Shown piece by piece: positions 26,309 to 35,439 of a stretch of 64,000 bases of DNA (the stretch's first letter is position 1; each line of letters starts with the position of its first letter). Under the pieces are notes generated by a model. That model was given only the letters and a program-made list of their open reading frames with translations, did no database searches and had not been told where the DNA came from. The translations under genes were made by a program, and so were the position numbers. The stretch is from Pseudoclavibacter chungangensis. GTDB taxonomy: Bacteria > Actinomycetota > Actinomycetes > Actinomycetales > Microbacteriaceae. The stretch spans positions 2,976,001 to 3,040,000 of the forward strand of contig NZ_JACCFV010000001.1 in the NCBI RefSeq assembly GCF_013410545.1, given 5' to 3'.

Positions 26309-27160
26309 TCAGCTCGCCGCCAGGCGGCGACGCTCCTCCTCCACGTCGAACTTCGCCGGGGGCCAGCCCAGGTCGAGCGAGCGCAGCGTGTCGAGCAGGA
26401 GCCCCTTCACGACGAGGCGCGCGTACCACTTGCGGTTCGCCGGCACGCAGTACCAGGGCGCGGACGTCGTGGACGTGCGCCGCAGCGCGATGTCGTACGC
26501 CTCCTGGTAGGCCGGCCACAGCTCACGCTCGTCGACGTCGCCCGGGTTGTACTTCCAGTACTTGTCGGGCCGGTCGAGCCGCTCCGCGAGGCGCTCGCCC
26601 TGCTCCTCCTTCGAGATGTGCAGCATGACCTTGACGACGTGGGTCCCAGCCGACGCGAGCTGCTCCTCGAACTCGGTGATGGCCCCGTACCTGCGCTCGA
26701 TCTCCTCCGGCGGAGCGAACGAACGGACGCGCTGGATCAGCACGTCCTCGTAGTGGGACCGGTCGAACACCCCGATGATGCCGCGCGGCGGCACCTGCTT
26801 CTCGATGCGCCACAGGAAGTCGTGCGCGCGCTCCTCGTCCGTCGGCGCCTTGAACGACGCGATGCGCACGCCCTGCGGGTCGACGCCACCGACGACGTGG
26901 CGGATGATGCCGCCCTTGCCCGAGGTGTCCATCCCCTGCAGCACGAGCAGGATCGACGGCGTCCCGGGCTCGTCGGCGCGCGCGTTCGCGTACATTCGCT
27001 CCTGCAGCTCGGCGATCTCGGCGTCGTGATCGTCGAAGATCTTCGCGGCGTCCTTCTTCGTGCCGTCGAACCCGGGGGTCGAGGAGGGGTCGATGTCCGA
27101 GAGGCGGAACGTCTCGCCGACGCGCAGAACCTCCGCCATGTCCTTCGTGAAGTGCGGCAT
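26309..27160 (-). CDS. ppk2: Polyphosphate kinase 2 family protein
   Basis: A 283-residue PPK2-type phosphotransferase. The P-loop is 'LVLQGMDTSGKGGIIRHVV'. The lid and Walker B regions are 'GVFDRSHYEDVLIQRV' and 'LHISKEEQGERLAERLDRPDKYWKYNPGD', and the C-terminus is 'WYCVPANRKWYARLVVKGLLLDTL'. It uses polyphosphate to phosphorylate nucleoside mono- or diphosphates, or the reverse; the subclass is not decided. ATG 27160 (MPHFTKDMAEVLRVG) is the family start. It lies downstream of menD on the same strand with about 75 bp between, possibly the end of the same unit. Confidence 0.92.
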   Translation of the reverse strand: MPHFTKDMAEVLRVGETFRLSDIDPSSTPGFDGTKKDAAKIFDDHDAEIAELQERMYANARADEPGTPSILLVLQGMDTSGKGGIIRHVVGGVDPQGVRIASFKAPTDEERAHDFLWRIEKQVPPRGIIGVFDRSHYEDVLIQRVRSFAPPEEIERRYGAITEFEEQLASAGTHVVKVMLHISKEEQGERLAERLDRPDKYWKYNPGDVDERELWPAYQEAYDIALRRTSTTSAPWYCVPANRKWYARLVVKGLLLDTLRSLDLGWPPAKFDVEEERRRLAAS

Positions 27161-27235
27161 GCGCCGAGCGTAGCCCCGCGCTCCCCCGCGACGACACACC
27201 ACGCGCGCCCGGCGCGTCGCGGCGCGCCCTCCCGA

Positions 27236-29008
27236 TCAGTCGCGCGGCAGCGGCACGTGCACGATCACCCGATCGGCCTCGTGCGACGTGAGCGCACCCT
27301 CGAGCGCGGAGCGCGTCTCCGCCCGCACGTACGCCCACCCGTAGGCGGCAGCGAGCGACGCGAGATCGACCTCCTGCGGCGTCCGCTGCACGCGCTCGAA
27401 GGCGTCCGGCGGTGCGATCCCGGCGACCTCGAGCCCCTCGAAGATCGAACCGCCGCGATCGTCCCCCACGATGACCTGCACACGCGGCGGGACCTCGCCG
27501 CCCTGACCGACGAGGAGTGACGAGGCGTCGTGCAGGAGCGTGAGATCGCCGAGCAGGATGCGCGTGACGCCCGCCGCGCTCGCCGCCTCGTCCGACCGCT
27601 GACTCGCCGTCGCGACCCCGAGCCCCGTCGCGATCGTGCCGTCGATGCCCGCGAGCCCGCGATTCGCGAACACCCTGATGGGCTTGCCCGGCGCCCGCCC
27701 GTCGAGCACCCGGATGAGGCTGGAGGCGCCGAGCACGAGACGATCGTGCGGCCACATCGCACGCCAGACGGCGTCGACGAGCACGTCTCGATCGACACGC
27801 CCCCGCGCCACCGCGAGCTCCTGGCGCGCGAACCTGCTGCGGACCGCGTGCTCGGTCGAGCCGCGCGCCGCGAGATCGGGCGCTGCCGGATCGGACGAAT
27901 GCTCCGCGAGCAGGCGTCGACTCGCGACGACCCACCCGCGCAATCGCCCGCGGACGTCGAGCCCGTCCGCACCGATCACGGGATCGGCGTCCCGCGACCG
28001 CTCCGGGGGCACGATCTCGATGCGGTCGACCCGCTCGACGATCGAGTGACCCGGCGAGTAGTCCTCACCACCCGACGAACCCACCCCGATCGCCTCGACC
28101 CCGTCACGCTGCAGGAGCGCGGGGACGACGCGCGTGAGCGTCGGATGGCCGAACACGAGCACGCGCGCGATCGCGTCGCGCAGGGGCGCGATCGGGGAGG
28201 CGTCGCCGAGCAACTCGTCGACGCCGACGACGAGGTTGCGCCCGAAGCGCGCGCCGCTCGACGGCTCGGCGACGAGCGGCCAGCCGCCCTCGAACGCGAT
28301 CCGCTCCGCATCGGCCCCCGCACCCGCCCCCGCGACGACGAGCGTCGGGACGCCGTCCGCGGGGTCGATGCGCCGCACGCTCGGCGTCCGCGCGGCGGCC
28401 GCCGGCTCGGGGACCGCTCGCCGTTCCTCGTCGAGGACCGGGAGGAGCCCGCCGAGCTCCGGCACGGCCGACCCGAGCGGATCGCGGAAGGCGATGTTGA
28501 CGTGGAGGGGTTCCGACGCGCGGGCGACGCGGAGCCCGAGCTCGCGCGCGGAGGCACCCTCAGCCGGCTCCCCCGAGGGCGGTGCGACGTCGACGCACGC
28601 GATGCGCGAACCGAAGACACCCGGCTGCACGGTCGCCTGGTTCGCACCGACACCGAGCAGCTCGGGCGGCCGATCGGCCGTCACCGCGACGAGCGGCACG
28701 CCCGCGTGGAAGGCCTCGAGCATCGCCGGGTGCAGGTTCGCGACGGCCGTCCCGGACGTCGTCACGACCGCGGTCGCACGCCCTGTCTCGAGCGCGAGCC
28801 CGAGCGCGAAGAATCCCGCCGAGCGCTCGTCGATGCGGACGTGGAGCCGGATCGCCCCCACCCGCTCGAGCTCGGCGGCGACGAGCGCGAGCGCCTGCGA
28901 GCGGGACCCCGGGCACACCACGATGTCGGTCAGCCCACCGCGGACGGCGGCCGTCAGGAACTCGACGGTGAACGCGGTCGCGGGAACGGGCCGTGCCCGC
29001 TCAGGCAC
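27236..29008 (-). CDS. menD: SEPHCHC synthase (MenD)
   Basis: A 590-residue ThDP-dependent enzyme that joins isochorismate and 2-oxoglutarate-derived succinic semialdehyde. The N-terminal Pyr domain has 'DIVVCPGSRSQALALVA' and 'VRIDERSAGFFALGLALETG', then 'VTADRPPELLGVGANQATVQ'. The C-terminal ThDP domain has 'VFANRGLAGIDGTIATGLGVA', 'RILLGDLTLLHDASSLLV' (the GDL...N-type motif) and 'VIVGDDRGGSIFEGL'. GTG 29008 (MPERARPVPATAFTVEFL) gives the family N-terminus and overlaps the upstream PLDc_N gene by 8 bp. That overlap indicates co-transcription. Confidence 0.93.
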   Translation of the reverse strand: MPERARPVPATAFTVEFLTAAVRGGLTDIVVCPGSRSQALALVAAELERVGAIRLHVRIDERSAGFFALGLALETGRATAVVTTSGTAVANLHPAMLEAFHAGVPLVAVTADRPPELLGVGANQATVQPGVFGSRIACVDVAPPSGEPAEGASARELGLRVARASEPLHVNIAFRDPLGSAVPELGGLLPVLDEERRAVPEPAAAARTPSVRRIDPADGVPTLVVAGAGAGADAERIAFEGGWPLVAEPSSGARFGRNLVVGVDELLGDASPIAPLRDAIARVLVFGHPTLTRVVPALLQRDGVEAIGVGSSGGEDYSPGHSIVERVDRIEIVPPERSRDADPVIGADGLDVRGRLRGWVVASRRLLAEHSSDPAAPDLAARGSTEHAVRSRFARQELAVARGRVDRDVLVDAVWRAMWPHDRLVLGASSLIRVLDGRAPGKPIRVFANRGLAGIDGTIATGLGVATASQRSDEAASAAGVTRILLGDLTLLHDASSLLVGQGGEVPPRVQVIVGDDRGGSIFEGLEVAGIAPPDAFERVQRTPQEVDLASLAAAYGWAYVRAETRSALEGALTSHEADRVIVHVPLPRD

Positions 29009-29516
29009 GCGTCGCGCCGCCGGCGCCACCCGTCCCGTCGTCGTGATCGGGGCGTTGCCCCGGCGTGTGGTGGCCACCCGCGGGCGGGCCGTGCGGGTCG
29101 TCGTCGTCCTCGGCGTCGTCACCGTCCGAACGCGCCGCCTCGTCGGCCGCCTTCGGCGCCACGTCGTCACCCGGACGACGGCCGTCGCGCGCCGCCTCGT
29201 CGTCGAGGGCACGCAGCTCCTCCTCGAGGCGGCGGATGGTCTCGTCGTGTCCGTCGTCGATCCCGATCGAACGCAGGAACGTCTCGTCGTCGTCCGGCGC
29301 GGCCGGCGCCGCCTCCGGCTCGGCCTTGAGGACGCGCCCCTGACCGACGAGGATCCACAGCACCGGCCCCACGATCGGGACGAGCAGGATCACGAACAGC
29401 CACGTCGACTTCTTGAGCACACGTGCACGGGACGCGTCGGACATGGCGCAGTCGATCACCGCATACACCGTCACGACGACGGCGATGACGACTGCGGCGA
29501 TGATGATGCGGCTCAT
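29001..29516 (-). CDS. PLDc_N (cardiolipin-synthase N-terminal) domain membrane protein
   Basis: A 171-residue protein. Two membrane segments (residues about 3-25 and 38-60) frame 'SRARVLKKSTWLFVILLVPIVGPVLWILVGQG', the PLDc_N signature found at the start of cardiolipin synthases, but no PLD catalytic domain follows. The rest is an Asp/Glu/Ala-rich charged tail that ends GGAGGATRA. Proteins of this kind are common beside men genes in Micrococcales and have no known enzymatic role. It overlaps menD by 8 bp. Confidence 0.85.
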   Translation of the reverse strand: MSRIIIAAVVIAVVVTVYAVIDCAMSDASRARVLKKSTWLFVILLVPIVGPVLWILVGQGRVLKAEPEAAPAAPDDDETFLRSIGIDDGHDETIRRLEEELRALDDEAARDGRRPGDDVAPKAADEAARSDGDDAEDDDDPHGPPAGGHHTPGQRPDHDDGTGGAGGATRA

Positions 29517-29660
29517 GGTGTCCCGTTTCGGTAGTCAGGCCCTTCGTGTCTGCTGGGGTGCGACGAAGTCCACCAATGGTAGGGGAGCCAGGCGTGTGGC
29601 ACCTGCACTTCGTCTCCGCAGCAACCGAATCGTGAGGTGACCCGCTCGTAGACTGGTGGG

Positions 29661-30173
29661 ATGGAGCACAAGCGGGCCTGGTTGCTGTACGTCGTCGTCC
29701 GGGTCCTCGCGTTCGCGATTCCCTTCGTCGCCGTCGTCGTCGCCCTGCCGTCGTGGCCGTACGCCTGGGTCGTGGGCGCGCTCGCGGGCACCGTCATCGG
29801 CCTCTGCGTCTCGTACATCTTCCTGAAGCCGCAACGCGATCGCATCGCGGACGACATCGCCGAGATGCGCGGACGGCGCGACACGCGCAGTGACGACGAG
29901 CGCGACGAGGACCGCACGCTCGACGAGGCCGAAACGCCTGACGACGCCGCGACGGGCGACGAGAACCAAACGCCCGACGACGACGCGACCGACGACGCGG
30001 CGACCCCGGCCGGCGACCACACGACCGCCGAGGTGGCCACCACACCCGACGACGAGACGATCGGCGACGAGAACGGATCGATCGACGACGTGGCCGAACC
30101 GATCGACGACCACACGTCGGACGAACCGAGTCCGTCCGACGCCCGGACGCGCGGCGACGACGCGACGCGCTGA
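29661..30173 (+). CDS. DUF4229 membrane protein with acidic tail
   Basis: A 170-residue protein. Residues 1-70 are the DUF4229 unit: MEHKRAWLLYVVVRVLAFA, two helices, then 'YIFLKPQRDRIADDIAEMR'. The remaining 100 residues are almost entirely Asp, Glu, Thr and Ala and probably disordered; DUF4229 proteins are usually about 90-110 residues in total. It is divergent from the PLDc_N gene and convergent with menA. Function is unknown. Confidence 0.8.
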   Translation: MEHKRAWLLYVVVRVLAFAIPFVAVVVALPSWPYAWVVGALAGTVIGLCVSYIFLKPQRDRIADDIAEMRGRRDTRSDDERDEDRTLDEAETPDDAATGDENQTPDDDATDDAATPAGDHTTAEVATTPDDETIGDENGSIDDVAEPIDDHTSDEPSPSDARTRGDDATR

Positions 30174-30258
30174 CGACTACATCCGCCGATCACCGCCGGC
30201 TCGGCCGCTGCGCGTGACCGGGTCCGGCCGGATGTCGGTCGATTCGATGCCGGAACGG

Positions 30259-31335
30259 TCAGTAGGTCGTCGGGGTCACGGGCGCGTACGGCGAGAATGC
30301 GATCGCGAGGCCGAGCAGCACCGCGAACGCGAGCGCGCCGAGGCTCGTGAGCAGGAGCGCGAGCACGAGGTCCTTGGGCTTGTACGACGTCGACGTGATG
30401 AGCACGGCCGGCCCGACGAGCATGAGCGAGAAGAACGCGTAGATCGCGTTGCGATAGAGCAGCACGAACATGAACACGGCGACGTAGGGCGCGAGCGCGA
30501 AGATCGCGAACAGCACGCGCGAGGCGACCGGCCCGATGAGCGCCGCGAGCGTGCGCTTGCCGGCGCGGCGGTCCTGGTCGATGTCGCGGATGTTGTTGAC
30601 CATGAGCACGGCGCACGCGAACAGCCCCGCGGCGACCGAGAGCACCCAGCCGTTGTTCGAGACCTGGAGGACCTGCACGTACATCGTGCCCGCCGTCGCG
30701 ACGAGGCCGAAGAAGACGAAGACGAAGACCTCACCGAGCCCGTAGTACCCGTACGGTCGCTTCCCGCCCGTGTAGAACCACGCCGCGAGCACGGCGGCGG
30801 CACCGACCGCGAGCAGCCACCACTGCTCGGTCCGCCACGCGAGGAACACGCCCGCGGCGGCGGCGAGGAAGAAGAAGAGGAACGCGACGTTCCGCACGAC
30901 CTTCGGCTCGACGAGCCCCGAGGCCGTGAGACGCGCGGGACCGACCCGGTACCGGTCGGTGCCGCGGATGCCGTCCGAGTAGTCGTTCGCGAAGTTCACG
31001 CCGATCTGCAGGCACAGCGCGACGGCGAGGCACGCGAGCGCACGCGCCCAGTGGTACTCGCCCTGCAGGCTCTCGGACATGGCACCCGCCGTGCCGAGCA
31101 CGACGGGAGCGATCGCGAGCGGGAGGGTGCGCAGCCGGGCGCCACCGATCCAGTCCCGGAGTCCGAGACGGGCGCGATCCTCGTCGGCCCGCCGCGGACG
31201 CTGCGTCGGATTGTTGCGACGCGCCCGCTCGCTCGACGAAGAGGACTGCCGCGACGGCGTGGGGCGCCCCTTGGGGGCGGTGCCGCTGCGCTTGGCGGCG
31301 CCGGAACGGTTCGCGGTCTTCTGCTTCTTGGCCAC
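30259..31335 (-). CDS. menA: 1,4-dihydroxy-2-naphthoate polyprenyltransferase
   Basis: A 358-residue UbiA-superfamily membrane enzyme that attaches the prenyl chain to DHNA. The Mg2+/diphosphate motifs are 'NFANDYSDGIRGTD' and 'NNIRDIDQDRRAGKRTLA', with about eight hydrophobic helices. The catalytic part starts near 'LRDWIGGARLRTLPLAIAPVVLG' at residue 58. The preceding 55 residues are a strongly basic Lys/Arg/Ser/Pro tail (MAKKQKTANRSGAAKRSG), which is unusual for MenA. ATG 31335 is the only start before a stop that gives a sensible length; a later start is possible but none has a good RBS. Confidence 0.92.
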   Translation of the reverse strand: MAKKQKTANRSGAAKRSGTAPKGRPTPSRQSSSSSERARRNNPTQRPRRADEDRARLGLRDWIGGARLRTLPLAIAPVVLGTAGAMSESLQGEYHWARALACLAVALCLQIGVNFANDYSDGIRGTDRYRVGPARLTASGLVEPKVVRNVAFLFFFLAAAAGVFLAWRTEQWWLLAVGAAAVLAAWFYTGGKRPYGYYGLGEVFVFVFFGLVATAGTMYVQVLQVSNNGWVLSVAAGLFACAVLMVNNIRDIDQDRRAGKRTLAALIGPVASRVLFAIFALAPYVAVFMFVLLYRNAIYAFFSLMLVGPAVLITSTSYKPKDLVLALLLTSLGALAFAVLLGLAIAFSPYAPVTPTTY

Positions 31336-31386
31336 GGACCGATTGTAGGTGGCCGGGTGCCCGTCGCCGCACGCGAGTCGACGAGC

Positions 31387-32709
31387 TCAGCGCCGGAGGG
31401 CCCGCTCCACGAGCCGTTCGAGCTCGAGCCGGTCGGGCTTCGAGCTGCGCAGGGCGGGCAGGCCGTCACCCACGAAGAGGTGGACTGGCCTCGCGGCGCG
31501 GCCGATCTCACCGCACACGGTGCGCAGCTCCTGCCACACCGGCCACTCGCGGAGCGCATCGGCGGCGACCTCGTCGAGCGTGTGCCCCGTCGACACGGGC
31601 TCGGGGCAGCCCGCATCGCCGAGCGCGTCGCGTTCCGCGACCACGACCGGAACGGCACCCCACTCGACCGACGGCGCGGCGACGACGACGGCCTGCTCGA
31701 ATCCGCGGACGCCGCGCACCGCCCGTTCGACGCGATCGAGCAGTACCTTCTCGCCGCCCGAGACGATGACGTTGTCGAGCCGCCCCGTCACGCGGACCCG
31801 CGCGGCCGCCCACGCCGGATCGTCGACGTCGCGCGAAAGCACCTCGCCCGCGTCGCCCGTCCGGTACCAGCGGCGGCCTGCCGGATCGACGACGAACGCG
31901 CGGTCGCTCCGCTCCCGGTCGCCGAGGTAGCCGGCCGCGAGCACACGCCCCGCGAGCAGGACCTCGCCGTCCTCGGCACGCGCGTCGATCCCGTCGAGGG
32001 GGACCCCGTCGTAGACGCAGCCGCCGCTCGTCTCGCTCGCGCCGTAGGTCGCGACGACACGCCAACCGAGCGCACGGGCCCGCTCCCGAACGGCGGGTGG
32101 TGTCGCCTGGCCGCCGACGAGGATCCCGTCGAATCGCTCCACGTGTGCGGCGACCTCACCACCCGCATCGTCCTCGGCCTCGGCGGCGTCGAGCAGCCGG
32201 ATGAGCTGGGCGGGGACGAGCGAGGTGTAGCGACGCTCGCCCTCGAGCCGCGCGGCGTCGGCGGCGAAACGGTGCGCATCGAATCCGCCCACCGCGCTCA
32301 CGACCGGCTCCGTGCCCGCGATGAGCGAACGGACGAGCACCTGCGTGCCCGCGACGTACTCGGCCGGGAGCGCGAGCAACCACTGTCGATCGACGTCGTC
32401 GCCGGGGCGCCGCCCGAACAGCTCGTCGAGGCGCCGCTCGGTCGCGCGCGCCGAGGCACGGAGGGCCGAGGCCTCGAGCACGACGCGCTTGGGCGTCGCG
32501 GTCGATCCGCTCGTCTCGATGACGAGGCACGCATCGGCGGACCATTCGCGGTCGAGCACGTCCGGCAGGGGCGGCCCGCCGCCGGGGGCGTGCGGGCCGC
32601 GAGGGAGGACGGCCGGGCCGGTTCCGTCGAGCGCACGTGACAGCGCTCGCAGGAGCGCCGCGGGGTCGTCGGCCGGCACCTCGACGAGCGGGCGGTCCGC
32701 GCCGCTCAC
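31387..32709 (-). CDS. menE: o-Succinylbenzoate-CoA ligase
   Basis: A 440-residue adenylating enzyme that activates o-succinylbenzoate with CoA. AMP-binding motifs are 'CLVIETSGSTATPKRV' (P-loop), 'VVATYGASETSGGCVYDG', 'RRWYRTGDAGEV', 'VTGRLDNVIVSGGEKV' and the C-terminal catalytic Lys region 'RSSKPDRLELERL'. GTG 32709 (MSGADRPLVEV) is preceded by GGGGGAG at proper spacing. Upstream in-frame sequence is Arg-rich read-through. It lies 40 bp downstream of menB. It is shorter than E. coli-type MenE but typical for actinobacteria. Confidence 0.9.
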   Translation of the reverse strand: MSGADRPLVEVPADDPAALLRALSRALDGTGPAVLPRGPHAPGGGPPLPDVLDREWSADACLVIETSGSTATPKRVVLEASALRASARATERRLDELFGRRPGDDVDRQWLLALPAEYVAGTQVLVRSLIAGTEPVVSAVGGFDAHRFAADAARLEGERRYTSLVPAQLIRLLDAAEAEDDAGGEVAAHVERFDGILVGGQATPPAVRERARALGWRVVATYGASETSGGCVYDGVPLDGIDARAEDGEVLLAGRVLAAGYLGDRERSDRAFVVDPAGRRWYRTGDAGEVLSRDVDDPAWAAARVRVTGRLDNVIVSGGEKVLLDRVERAVRGVRGFEQAVVVAAPSVEWGAVPVVVAERDALGDAGCPEPVSTGHTLDEVAADALREWPVWQELRTVCGEIGRAARPVHLFVGDGLPALRSSKPDRLELERLVERALRR

Positions 32710-32749
32710 GACCGGCTCCCCCGTTCGGCCGTCGTCCTCGGTGTCGGGA

Positions 32750-33664
32750 TCAGTAGTGCCACGGGAACGGCGCCCAATCCGGTTCGCGCTTCTCGAGGAA
32801 CGAATCGCGCCCCTCGACCGCCTCGTCGGTGCCGTACGCGAGCCGTGTCGCCTCACCCGCGAACACCTGCTGTCCGACGAGGCCGTCGTCGACCGCGTTG
32901 AACGCGAACTTGAGCATGCGGATCGCGGTCGGCGACTTCGTGAGGACGGTCCGCGCCATGCGCAGCGCCTCGGCCTCGAGCTCCTCGTGCGGCACGACGC
33001 GATTCACGGTGCCCATCTCGTAGGCGCGCTGCGCCGAGTACTCCTCGGCGAGGAAGAACACCTCGCGGGCGAACTTCTGCCCGACCTGCTTCGCGAAGTA
33101 CGCCGACCCGTACCCGGCGTCGAACGAGCCGACGTCGGCATCGGTCTGCTTGAAGCGCGCGTGCTCGCGCGAGGCGATCGACAGATCGCACACGACGTGC
33201 AGCGAGTGGCCGCCGCCCGCCGCCCAGCCGTTCACGACCGCGATGACGACCTTCGGCATGAACCGGATGAGCCGCTGCACCTCGAGGATGTGGAGTCGGC
33301 CCGAACGGGCTCGGTCGACCGTGTCGCCCGTCTCACCGTCCGCGTAGCGGTAGCCGTCACGGCCGCGGATGCGTTGATCGCCACCCGAGCAGAACGCGCG
33401 GCCGCCGTCCTTCGGGCTCGGCCCGTTGCCCGTCAGGAGCACCACGCCGATGCGTGGGTTCGTGCGCGCGTCGTCGAGCGCACGTGCGAGCTCGTCGACC
33501 GTGTGCGGCCGGAACGCGTTGCGCACCTCGGGACGATCGAACGCGACGCGGGCGATGCGCCCGGACACGTCGTGGTGGTAGGTGATGTCGTCGAGCGCCT
33601 CGAACCCCGGCACGGGCCGCCATTCGGCGGGGTCGAACAGTTCGGACACGCGCTCGTCGCTCAT
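32750..33664 (-). CDS. menB: 1,4-dihydroxy-2-naphthoyl-CoA synthase
   Basis: A 304-residue crotonase-fold enzyme that cyclises o-succinylbenzoyl-CoA. It has the MenB-specific 'GRAFCSGGDQRIRG' (oxyanion hole) and 'VVIAVVNGWAAGGGHSLHVVCDL'. It also has 'TDADVGSFDAGYGSAYFAKQVGQK' with the catalytic Asp, and the family C-terminus 'WAPFPWHY'. ATG 33664 (MSDERVSELFDP) is preferred; a GTG three codons upstream is possible. It is transcribed with menE and menA on the minus strand. Confidence 0.95.
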   Translation of the reverse strand: MSDERVSELFDPAEWRPVPGFEALDDITYHHDVSGRIARVAFDRPEVRNAFRPHTVDELARALDDARTNPRIGVVLLTGNGPSPKDGGRAFCSGGDQRIRGRDGYRYADGETGDTVDRARSGRLHILEVQRLIRFMPKVVIAVVNGWAAGGGHSLHVVCDLSIASREHARFKQTDADVGSFDAGYGSAYFAKQVGQKFAREVFFLAEEYSAQRAYEMGTVNRVVPHEELEAEALRMARTVLTKSPTAIRMLKFAFNAVDDGLVGQQVFAGEATRLAYGTDEAVEGRDSFLEKREPDWAPFPWHY

Positions 33665-33706
33665 ACCGACCACGCTATCGCGGCTCCCGGCGCGTCGGCC
33701 GCAGCG

Positions 33707-34177
33707 CTACCAGGCGGGCGCGGAGGGCGGCAGCGTCCCGCCGTGCACGATGAGCTGCAGGATGGTGTTGCCCACGAGCCACGCGGGCACGGCGCCGAAC
33801 CCGAAACCGAGGACGAGCGCGAAGACCGCGATGCGACGAGCCGATCGCCGCCAGATCGCCCAGATGGCGGTCATGATCGTCGCGAAACCGAGGATGCCCG
33901 CGATGAGGATCCAGAGCTCCATCTCGACCTTGACGTCGAGGCCGAAGAGATTGGCGATGTAGAACACCGCGATGAGGTCGGCGAGCGCTGTGAGGAACGC
34001 GCCGAACAGTGCCCAGTGCCCGACCCGCCACTGCGCCGGATTGAAGAGGACCGCGAACCACTGCAGCGGGAGCACCGTGCCGTGCCGGAACTCGGGTCGC
34101 CGCGAGCGCCCCTCGGGCGTTCCGTCGTCGGAGAGGAAGCGTCGGAGGGGTTCCGGGAGGGAGTCGATGAGCGTCAT
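33707..34177 (-). CDS. Membrane protein of unknown function, 156 aa
   Basis: The N-terminal 40 residues are polar (MTLIDSLPEPLRRFLSDD). Three hydrophobic segments follow: about 50-77, 85-110 and 115-140. The sequence 'LQWFAVLFNPAQWRVGHWALFGAFLTALADLIAVFYI' is distinctive but I cannot name the family. It lies 43 bp upstream of menB on the same strand and may lead that unit, and it is divergent from menC. Codon use matches neighbours. Confidence 0.65.
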   Translation of the reverse strand: MTLIDSLPEPLRRFLSDDGTPEGRSRRPEFRHGTVLPLQWFAVLFNPAQWRVGHWALFGAFLTALADLIAVFYIANLFGLDVKVEMELWILIAGILGFATIMTAIWAIWRRSARRIAVFALVLGFGFGAVPAWLVGNTILQLIVHGGTLPPSAPAW

Positions 34178-34297
34178 AGGCGTGTTCGCACCGACGGACG
34201 CGGCGCCCGCTCAGCTTAGCGCGCGCACGACCGCAGCTCGACGCGCGCGCTCCCGGGCGCCCGCCTCGAGCGCGACGCGCGGTGGGATGATCGACGC

Positions 34298-35362
34298 GTG
34301 ACGCCTCCCCACGAGAACGCTCCCACCCGTGCCCCGCTGCCACCGATCGAGGATCTCCTGGAGCGCGTCCACGTGGTCTCCCTCCCCCTCAACACGCGGT
34401 TCCGCGGCGTCGAGCACCGGGAGGTCGCGCTCGTCGACGGCCGCGCGGGGTGGGCGGAGTTCTCGCCCTTCACGGAGTACGGCGACGAGGAGGCCGCGAC
34501 GTGGCTCGCCGCCGCGATCGAGGCCGCCGAGCTGCCGTCGCCCGTGCCGACCACGGGAACCGTCCGGGTCAACGCGACCGTGCCCGCCGTCGACCGCGAC
34601 GAGGTCCCGGCCGTGCTCGCACGCTACGACGGCTGCCGCACCGTGAAGGTCAAGGTCGCCGAGCGCGGGCAGTCCCTCGCGGACGACGTCGCGCGCGTCG
34701 GCGCGGTCCGCGACGTGCTCGGCCCCGACGCGCGCCTCCGGGTGGACGCGAACGGCGGCTGGTCGCTCACCGACGCCGAACGGGCGATCGACGCCCTCGC
34801 TCCGTTCGGACTCGAGTACGCCGAACAGCCCGTCGCGACACTCGACGACCTCGCCGCGCTCCGACGACGGTTGCAGCGATCGGGGACGCCCGTGCGCATC
34901 GCCGCCGACGAATCGGTCCGCAAGGCCGCCGACCCGCTCGCGGTCGTGCGGGCCGAGGCGGCCGACCTGCTCGTCGTCAAGGCGCAACCACTCGGCGGCG
35001 TGCGACGCGCCGCCGAACTCGTGCGGGAGGCAGGCCTTCCGGCGACCGTCTCGAGCGCGCTCGACTCGTCCGTCGGTATCGTCCAGGGCGCCCGACTCGC
35101 GGCGCTCATCGCACCCGACACGGAACGGGCCGGTGCCCCGCGCGGCGGCTTCGACGCCGGCCTCGGGACGGTCTCGCTGTTCGCCGCCGAGGTCGTGCCG
35201 CGACCGCTCGTGCCCCGCGCCGGGAGCATCGCCCTCAGGGCCGTGGCACCCGACCCGGAGCTGCTCGCACGCCACGCGGTACCCCGCGAGCGCGACACGT
35301 GGTGGCGCGAGCGGATCCGCCGGTGCCACGCGGTCCTCACCGGGCGGGACCGACCGGCCTGA
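34298..35362 (+). CDS. menC: o-Succinylbenzoate synthase
   Basis: A 354-residue enolase-superfamily dehydratase that converts SHCHC to o-succinylbenzoate. Visible catalytic features are the Lys pair in 'CRTVKVKVAERG', the metal-binding Asp in 'RLRVDANGGWSL', Glu in 'LEYAEQPV', Asp/Glu in 'IAADESVRKA' and Lys in 'LLVVKAQPLGGV'. GTG 34298 gives the expected capping-domain start after a short polar leader. It is divergent from the membrane gene and menB, so the men genes are split over both strands. Confidence 0.92.
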   Translation: MTPPHENAPTRAPLPPIEDLLERVHVVSLPLNTRFRGVEHREVALVDGRAGWAEFSPFTEYGDEEAATWLAAAIEAAELPSPVPTTGTVRVNATVPAVDRDEVPAVLARYDGCRTVKVKVAERGQSLADDVARVGAVRDVLGPDARLRVDANGGWSLTDAERAIDALAPFGLEYAEQPVATLDDLAALRRRLQRSGTPVRIAADESVRKAADPLAVVRAEAADLLVVKAQPLGGVRRAAELVREAGLPATVSSALDSSVGIVQGARLAALIAPDTERAGAPRGGFDAGLGTVSLFAAEVVPRPLVPRAGSIALRAVAPDPELLARHAVPRERDTWWRERIRRCHAVLTGRDRPA

Positions 35363-35439
35363 GCCGCGGCCGCTCGGCGCGTCCTGCGGTGGGCCGCTGC
35401 TGACGGGAAACGGCCGATGACCGCCCGTATGATGGTCGG

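Noticed and set aside
29890..32640. A 916-codon open frame on the plus strand antisense to menA and menE
   Set aside because: It is Arg/Asp/Glu-rich with no domain, as expected for the mirror frame of high-G+C genes. The minus-strand menA and menE have complete catalytic motifs.
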